A DNA stretch of 19,818 nucleotides from Shewanellaceae bacterium UBA2521 (GTDB lineage Bacteria > Pseudomonadota > Gammaproteobacteria > Enterobacterales > Shewanellaceae), in assembly GCA_002341165.1 (NCBI GenBank), contig DDNL01000081.1, positions 1 to 19,818 of the forward strand, given 5' to 3'. Both the position numbers and the translations under genes were made by a program. Positions within the stretch are counted from its first letter, which is position 1; each line of letters opens with the position of its first letter. This document shows positions 15,609 through 19,818 of this stretch, in pieces. The notes below the pieces were generated by a model. It was not told the DNA's origin. It made no database searches and saw only the letters and a program-made list of their open reading frames with translations.

Positions 15609-16312
15609 ATGCCTTAAAAAATATAAAAAAATCTGTACAACGCGATACGATTTTAATGCAAGAAGGAAGGTGCAATACAGACTTAGGTCTGTTTGCATCT
15701 TATTTTGGCCAAGTGCGGGTCAGTCAAGTAACAGAAGCATGGCCATATTATGAAGGTCAACCCATGCTTCCTCTGTTGCAAATTAATTTAGAAACCTTTC
15801 CTACCAAACCAAAGGGTTTTGAAGATATTGCTTTTCTATGTGTTTTTACGCGTAGAGATCAATATCCTGTAGACACAACCAACAAAAAACATTGGGAAAT
15901 ACGTACCTATAAGACACTTGATAATTTGGTGCCCTTAACACAGCCCACAAAGCCCCATCACTTACAATCTTTCACATTGCATCCAGAGCTCAAAACGGAC
16001 TTTCCATGTTGGGAGGAAGGTCGAGTAGATGAGTCAGCTCTTGAAGAGAGGGTAGAAGACCCTGATGATATTTTTGAATTGTATCAAGAACACTTTCCTA
16101 CATTAGAAGGCATTAAATTGGGTGGCTGGCCTTATTTAGTTCAGGCCGAAATATCGTGGGATTCTGATTCAATAGATAACGGCGACATTGATTTTTTAAT
16201 TCAAATCGATTCAACTGAAAAAGGTCGATGGTGTTGGGGATATCAGGGTATTGCTTACCTCGGTCGGTGTATAAAGACAGGAGAGTGGTTTTTAACTTGG
16301 CAATGTTACTAA
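15605..16312 (+). CDS. DUF1963 (YwqG-like) protein, second copy
   Basis: A 235-residue paralogue of the protein at 14319-15047. Shared blocks: FGQVRV-TEAWPYYEGQPMLP, then LLQINLETFPTKPKGFEDIAF, RTYKTLDNLVPLTQP, GIKLGGWPYLVQAE and DFLIQIDSTEKGRWCWG. Outside these the two differ substantially, so the duplication is old. It starts within the ATGA overlap with the SUKH gene and has AGGAAG just upstream. Function unknown; coupling to an immunity gene suggests that it also handles a toxin, or that it is part of a two-protein immunity set. No clear terminator follows. Confidence 0.78.
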   Translation: MNALKNIKKSVQRDTILMQEGRCNTDLGLFASYFGQVRVSQVTEAWPYYEGQPMLPLLQINLETFPTKPKGFEDIAFLCVFTRRDQYPVDTTNKKHWEIRTYKTLDNLVPLTQPTKPHHLQSFTLHPELKTDFPCWEEGRVDESALEERVEDPDDIFELYQEHFPTLEGIKLGGWPYLVQAEISWDSDSIDNGDIDFLIQIDSTEKGRWCWGYQGIAYLGRCIKTGEWFLTWQCY

Positions 16313-16467
16313 CTGCTTGCAGACATCAGAATATACTTTTGACTTAAAATAGAATCACTCACTTTGTTGGAATATGCATCAAGAAGACTACAAGCCGTAT
16401 TAAAGTTATCGTTTTTATACATGAAATAGTTTAATATATCTGAAAATTAAAGTAACTCAAAAACTAT

Positions 16468-16605
16468 AAGGAGCCTACCATGCAATATACAAATATATTT
16501 TTCCCCTTCTCTTTGGTAGGTCTTTTGAATTATTTATTTAAAAATTAAAAATATATCATAGACCTGCTTTATCTTTATTTTAAATTGATTAAGGTAGGTA
16601 TCATG
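16468..16605 (+). promoter_or_regulatory. Candidate translational attenuator ahead of rtcB
   Basis: The leader holds four segments that can pair in two ways. A = CCTACC (16474-16479, with the A of the uORF start codon next to it). A' = TGGTAGG (16514-16520), B = AGACCT (16560-16565) and C = GGTAGG (16593-16598, in the rtcB ribosome-binding site). A can pair with A' or with C. A' (its AGGTCT at 16518-16523) can pair with B instead. So either A:A' forms and C stays free, or A':B forms and A can cover the rtcB ribosome-binding site. A ribosome at the uORF start would cover A and free C. The complementarity is seen directly; regulation is inference. Confidence 0.4.
16480..16548 (+). CDS. 22-codon leader ORF upstream of rtcB
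   Basis: A short ORF with a strong ribosome-binding site: AAGGAG (16468-16473), 6 bases before the ATG. The peptide MQYTNIFFPFSLVGLLNYLF plus KN is hydrophobic, so it could be membrane-inserting, and it has no close relative that I know. It ends 54 bases before the rtcB ATG. Its start lies in the A segment and its codons for Leu-Val-Gly cover the A' segment of the proposed alternative fold. The strength of the start and its place argue for a regulatory leader peptide, though a tiny membrane or toxin-like peptide is possible. Confidence 0.45.
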   Translation: MQYTNIFFPFSLVGLLNYLFKN

Positions 16606-17751
16606 GAACACTCCATTACTACATCTGATTGCGTAGCTGTTGTTGCATCTAAAAAAACATGGATTGAACAATTAGCTATTGATCAACTTACTTATACATC
16701 TAGCTTACCCGGAATGCATTACTGTGTTGGTATGCCTGACTTGCATCCTGGTCGCACCTATCCCGTTGGAGCCGCTTTTTTCGCAACAGAACAGATTTAT
16801 CCTGCTTTGATTGGAAATGATATAGGCTGTGGTATGTCTTTATACCAAACAAGCATGCCGCTCAGGAAAGCTAAGTTAGATAAATTAGCAAAATCACTCA
16901 AAGGTGTAGAGCAGCAATGTCTTAAGCACCTTGACGAATATATAGATGCATTTAAAAAGGATCATCAGTTACATACCTCAAGTTTTGATCATAAATTAGG
17001 TACGGTCGGTGGTGGTAATCATTTTGCTGAGCTTCAGCGTGTTGAAGAAATTTATGATGCAGCCCTTTATCAAGCACTTGGCTTAGATAAGAGCTGTTTA
17101 CAGCTTTTAGTGCATACAGGTTCTCGAGGATTTGGGCAATCTATTTTATTAGCATACCAATCTCAATTTCAGACGCAGAGTTTGCGCTGTGGTACACATG
17201 AGTTCAATACTTATTGGCAGCAACACCAACAAGCACTTGCTTATGCTCAGCTCAACCGTGAGCTTGTTGCTGAGAAATTTATGCTTGCTTTGAAGACTAA
17301 AAGTGAGATGTTACTTGATGTGCATCATAATTTTATTGAAAAGATCGAGTACAAAGGGATCACAGGTTATTTGCATCGCAAAGGCGCAACACCGAGTACA
17401 CAAGGTGTGGTGATGATCCCAGGATCTCGTGGAGATTTTTCATATTTGATTCAACCTTTGGATGCTGAAAAAAGTTTGTTTTCTTTGGCGCATGGAGCAG
17501 GACGTAAATGGAAAAGAGGAGCTTGTAAAGCAAGATTAGATCAACGCTATAGCATGCAGGACTTACAAACCACCTCATTAGGTAGTCGTGTTATATGTCA
17601 GGATAAAACTTTAATCTATGATGAAGCGCCCGAAGCTTATAAAAGCTGTGCACAGATTATTGAAGATATGGTGGATGCCAAACTCATTCGAGTGATTGCT
17701 AAATTTCGCCCAGTTATGACCTATAAAACAGAAGGATCATGCGGATCATGA
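16603..17751 (+). CDS. rtcB: RNA ligase RtcB2 (release factor H-coupled RtcB family)
   Basis: GTP- and Mn-dependent ligase that joins 2',3'-cyclic phosphate or 3'-phosphate ends to 5'-OH ends directly. 382 residues. Motifs in order: MPDLHPG (44-50), GNDIGCGM (71-78, with metal-binding C76), GTVGGGNHF (133-141, N139 and H140), HTGSRGFG (171-178), LDVHHNF (238-244), HRKGATP (258-264), MIPGSRGD (271-278) and HGAGR (297-301) with His297 as the presumed GMP acceptor. The paired prfH and the shorter length than RtcB1 fit the RtcB2 group. I chose ATG 16603 with AAGG 8 bases and AGG 4 bases upstream; an earlier in-frame TTG at 16585 is unlikely. No rtcR is nearby. Confidence 0.9.
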   Translation: MEHSITTSDCVAVVASKKTWIEQLAIDQLTYTSSLPGMHYCVGMPDLHPGRTYPVGAAFFATEQIYPALIGNDIGCGMSLYQTSMPLRKAKLDKLAKSLKGVEQQCLKHLDEYIDAFKKDHQLHTSSFDHKLGTVGGGNHFAELQRVEEIYDAALYQALGLDKSCLQLLVHTGSRGFGQSILLAYQSQFQTQSLRCGTHEFNTYWQQHQQALAYAQLNRELVAEKFMLALKTKSEMLLDVHHNFIEKIEYKGITGYLHRKGATPSTQGVVMIPGSRGDFSYLIQPLDAEKSLFSLAHGAGRKWKRGACKARLDQRYSMQDLQTTSLGSRVICQDKTLIYDEAPEAYKSCAQIIEDMVDAKLIRVIAKFRPVMTYKTEGSCGS

Positions 17752-18365
17752 TTATTTTACATCTTTCGTCTGGGCAAGGCCCACTAGAGTGTGCTCGTGC
17801 TGTGGGTTTGTTTTTTAAAGTGCTTGTTAAAGAAGCAAGTCAACAAAATATCACTGTTTCTGTTTTAGAGCAGGAACAATCTCCAAAGCAGCAAGGTTTC
17901 ACCTCGTTGGTTTTGGCTTTGGAAGGAGAAAAAGCAAAATCTTTTGCGAGGTATTGGCAAGGAACTTTGTGCTGGAAATGTCCGAGTCCTTATAGACCTC
18001 ATCACAAACGTAAAAATTGGTTTTTTCAAGTCAGTTCACAAGAGATCACAGAGAAAAGTGAATTAGCATCTAAAGTTACCTTTACAGCATGCCGTGCATC
18101 AGGTGCTGGAGGTCAGCATGTGAATAAAACCAATTCCGCTGTGCAAGCTGTTCATCTTGCTTCTGGTATTCGAGTTCGTGTGGAGTCAGAGCGTAGTCAG
18201 CATGCAAATAAGCGCCTTGCATTAGCTTTGATTGAACAAAAATTAAAGGCACAGCAAGATGCGGAAGATAACGCGCAACAAAAGGCACATTGGCTGACGC
18301 ATCAAAACATTGAGCGTGGTCAAGCAAAACATACCTTTTATGGTAATTCTTTTAAATTGAAATAA
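17748..18365 (+). CDS. prfH: Peptide chain release factor homologue PrfH
   Basis: A release factor-like protein of 205 residues that recognises damaged ribosomes and frees the nascent peptide, making the rRNA reachable for repair by RtcB2. It carries the catalytic GGQ (121-123) in ACRASGAGGQHVNKTNSAV, followed by the IRVRVESERSQHANKRLA block as in class I release factors. The codon-recognition domain of RF1/RF2 is absent. SPYRPHHKRKNWFF (80-93) is characteristic of PrfH. I chose ATG 17748, in an ATGA overlap with the rtcB stop; ATG 17739 would also be in frame but has AAGGA only 2 bases away. Family work links this pair to repair of 16S rRNA cut in the decoding centre by colicin E3-type RNases. 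Confidence 0.9.
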   Translation: MIILHLSSGQGPLECARAVGLFFKVLVKEASQQNITVSVLEQEQSPKQQGFTSLVLALEGEKAKSFARYWQGTLCWKCPSPYRPHHKRKNWFFQVSSQEITEKSELASKVTFTACRASGAGGQHVNKTNSAVQAVHLASGIRVRVESERSQHANKRLALALIEQKLKAQQDAEDNAQQKAHWLTHQNIERGQAKHTFYGNSFKLK

Positions 18366-18419
18366 AACTGGAAGGTACGCCTTGTCTCAAAATCAGGGCG
18401 TGCTGCTTAGACAGACAAG

Positions 18420-18797
18420 TCAACCAAGCGATGAAGACGTGTCTTGAAGTATGATGACCTCAATAGGACAGGAAAGCTTATGACTTTGCATCCATTGTAA
18501 GTTACATTCTATGATATCAATCAATATATCAAGTTGTTTAGAAGTCTTGATCCAAGATTTCTTTTGGTATGAAAAGACGATCACCTTATATTGTTTTGAC
18601 TCTAACAAAAAGTCTGATAGACAGTCATTTACAGCATCCCAGTTGTAACCAGAATATTCAGGGAACTGTAAGTGTGACGCAAGCTTTGCAAAAATTTGTG
18701 TTTTATTTTCTATGGAAGAAAGATTGATTTCTTCTATGTTGTCGTTTTTCTCGCAAAGTATTTTGTATTGTGATGTATTGAGGAAAGTTAGGAACAT
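18420..18797 (-). CDS. Barstar family RNase inhibitor
   Basis: A 125-residue protein with the barstar core: IFAKLASHLQFPEYSGYNWD and AVNDCLSDF (35-63). The D54-A-V-N-D58 spacing matches the D35 and D39 of barstar that fill the barnase active site; the Trp between them in barstar is Asn here. The N-terminal extension (FLNTSQYKIL) is usual for bacterial members. Barstars bind and block extracellular-type RNases and related toxins in the cytoplasm. It converges on prfH with a gap of 54 bases, where an imperfect inverted repeat (CTTGTCT at 18381-18387, AGACAAG at 18413-18419) lies without a T-run. No cognate barnase is seen. The ribosome-binding site is weak. Confidence 0.8.
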   Translation of the reverse strand: MFLTFLNTSQYKILCEKNDNIEEINLSSIENKTQIFAKLASHLQFPEYSGYNWDAVNDCLSDFLLESKQYKVIVFSYQKKSWIKTSKQLDILIDIIECNLQWMQSHKLSCPIEVIILQDTSSSLG

Positions 18798-18950
18798 GAT
18801 TCTATTTTTTTAGGAAAAAGGGTATAGCGACAGCAGGTTTCGCGCTATGAACTCAGTGACGAATTGGAATTTTACTCCCAACACTACCTACACGGGGATA
18901 TTAAGCCCTGCACTGACTTCGCATTATCTACTCTTAAAGGTCTAGATACA

Positions 18951-19133
18951 CTAACCTAAGATACTAAGCATCTTTGCTTCAAGCTCTATCAAGGCCAATG
19001 ACAAGCTATCTACAAGTCTAATTTTACCAGCCCACACTAGCTCCACTAAACCCATTTCTGGATCATACTGACTTTCATCAATATGATTATGCGCTTCGCT
19101 TATGTACCCTATTACTTTATTGTGGGATATCAT
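18951..19133 (-). CDS. Possible 60-aa protein or gene fragment, unrecognised
   Basis: A 60-codon frame from ATG 19133 with no good ribosome-binding site. The peptide (MISHNKVIGYISEAHNHIDE, then YDPEMGLVELVWAGKIRLV and a Leu-Glu-rich helix) looks like real protein sequence, with amphipathic helices. I do not recognise a family, and it may be the C-terminal part of a larger immunity protein. Downstream on the same strand is the barstar gene, 153 bases away. An inverted repeat ATAGCG/CGCTAT (18824-18829/18843-18848) lies between them, but its fit to a terminator is weak. Confidence 0.35.
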   Translation of the reverse strand: MISHNKVIGYISEAHNHIDESQYDPEMGLVELVWAGKIRLVDSLSLALIELEAKMLSILG

Positions 19134-19551
19134 AGAATGTGATCTGAGGCTTTAAAATTTAATACTGCTTGCTGGGAAAGTAATGTAATACCAACAAAAT
19201 AAATTGAGTTAGATAATTGGTCTTATCCACTTTAATTTAAATTAACTTTATCACAGCTTTGTCCGACCAAAGACACTGACTGTTTCATGAACGCTTATTG
19301 TGTCAAACCACCCAAGCAGGAGTAAATACACAAAGTTCAAGTTCTCTATTTAAAAGTATCTCGCAGAAGTCCCCTCAGTAGACATAGAATACTTTTTACT
19401 TCCGGAGAATATCGGAAGGTCTTAATAAGACAAGGAAAGATTATACCGAAAAGAAGTCATAAAAAAGAAGGCTTCTTTCTATGTGTGTTTTTTTTACTCG
19501 AATAAACTGTTAATCGAATATAGATTAGACATACTTTTTATAAGCGTAGAG
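19134..19551. other. Non-coding stretch before the kinase relic
   Basis: About 418 bases without a gene I can support. Seen in it: a 6-bp stem CTTCCG/CGGAAG (19399-19404/19413-19418) with an 8-base loop, and AAAGAA/TTCTTT (19464-19469/19473-19478) followed, after 9 bases, by a T8 run, too loose to call a terminator. I looked for transposase and toxin fragments in all frames and found none convincing. Confidence 0.4.
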
Positions 19552-19620
19552 AAAGAGACAATTATTTCATTGTATGAAATGATACAAGAAGTCAATCGTA
19601 GTCGTTGTTGTCAAAAAAAT
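19552..19620 (+). pseudogene. Relic of HD-Pnk kinase domain
   Basis: These 69 bases align without gaps to 10581-10649 inside the intact HD-Pnk gene, with 58 of 69 identical by my count. In frame the relic reads TIISLYEMIQEVNRSRCCQK against TIISLDEIRQEVNGSRRSQK. The presumed general base D297 is Tyr here and R300 is Ile. The P-loop upstream and the WDATN motif downstream are not found, and the frame stops about 13 codons after the match. It is a decayed fragment of a second HD-Pnk copy, now beyond the rtcB-prfH operon. Confidence 0.8.
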
Positions 19621-19757
19621 ACATGCCACTTTTTGCTGAACACCTATATAAAGTAACGTGGCACGGAAAACTCCTAAATCATGTGTATAACCTAAAAAAT
19701 CAAAGGCTATATGGAGATTCAATGTGTGATTGGAAAAATGATAGATATTTTCGATCT

Positions 19758-19781
19758 AAAAAGCCAAGGCTTAGCCTTGGC
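19758..19781 (-). terminator. Rho-independent terminator, minus strand
   Basis: GCCAAGGC (19763-19770) and GCCTTGGC (19774-19781) form a perfect GC-rich 8-bp stem with a TTA loop. On the minus strand it is followed directly by a U-run (A19758-19762 on the plus strand). It would end a minus-strand transcript coming from beyond the right edge. Confidence 0.7.
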
Positions 19782-19818
19782 GTAAAATAAATAGGTAGAT
19801 TATAACGTATACTAAATA

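Noticed and set aside
18381..18419. Inverted repeat CTTGTCT/AGACAAG as the prfH terminator
   Set aside because: The stem is short with a 25-base loop and no T-run follows.
18820..18950. Plus-strand frame reading RYELSDELEF, recalling IS5-type transposase starts
   Set aside because: Only about six residues agree; the rest does not follow any transposase I know, and the frame is short.
19605..19790. 61-codon plus-strand ORF near the right edge
   Set aside because: It starts with a TTG inside the HD-Pnk relic in another frame, has no recognisable pattern and runs through the terminator stem.
1..19818. CRISPR arrays, tRNA or rRNA genes
   Set aside because: I looked for regular direct repeats and for tRNA-like clover-leaf ends on both strands and saw none; short direct repeats found are only the leader pair and gene paralogues.

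Overview
The window is AT-rich DNA, very probably from a low-GC gammaproteobacterium; I cannot name the genus. The assignment rests on the thiamin salvage gene set and order, a periplasmic FMN/HMP-type binding protein, and an rtcB-prfH pair. It reads as one conserved metabolic operon set in an accessory region of immunity-like genes, RNA-repair genes and gene relics.

Bases 1-3000 (mostly minus strand, very AT-rich) hold a row of small immunity-like genes: a CdiI-like gene cut by the left edge, an 80-aa acidic protein, an 83-aa protein, a DUF2247 protein and a small HEAT-like protein. Three decayed copies lie among them. One is a 5'-truncated Cys-rich gene whose intact paralogue sits at 11.1-11.4 kb. 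Another is a gene broken at an A8 tract, whose stop overlaps the start of the HEAT-like gene. No toxin gene is visible.

Bases 3186-8517 (plus) are a compact thiamin salvage and uptake operon: thiD, an ABC ATPase, permease and binding protein (ThiZ/X/Y type), tenA, thiM, thiE. Genes overlap or nearly abut. I see no TPP riboswitch ahead of it and no de novo gene (thiC, thiG).

Bases 8518-10985 hold an IS3-type orfA relic, then a two-gene RNA repair operon: a small ATP-dependent RNA ligase and an HD-Pnk end-healing enzyme (HD phosphoesterase plus P-loop 5'-OH kinase). Bases 11052-13768 (minus) hold four more immunity-like or HEAT genes. Bases 13896-16312 (plus) hold a small LMW-phosphatase-like protein and a DUF1963 / SUKH / DUF1963 group.

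Bases 16468-18365 hold a second, mechanistically separate RNA repair operon, rtcB2-prfH. In other bacteria this pair releases the nascent peptide from ribosomes cut in the decoding centre and reseals the 16S rRNA. It is preceded by a well-started 22-codon leader ORF whose sequence can form mutually exclusive pairings with the rtcB ribosome-binding site. A barstar-type RNase inhibitor gene follows on the opposite strand. Near the right edge is a 69-bp, gap-free relic of the HD-Pnk kinase domain, with catalytic residues lost.

Overall, the region looks like a store of protection against delivered toxins, especially RNases: protein inhibitors (barstar, SUKH, CdiI-like and others) beside two systems that repair RNA after it has been cut. 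The functional link between the two halves is my inference.
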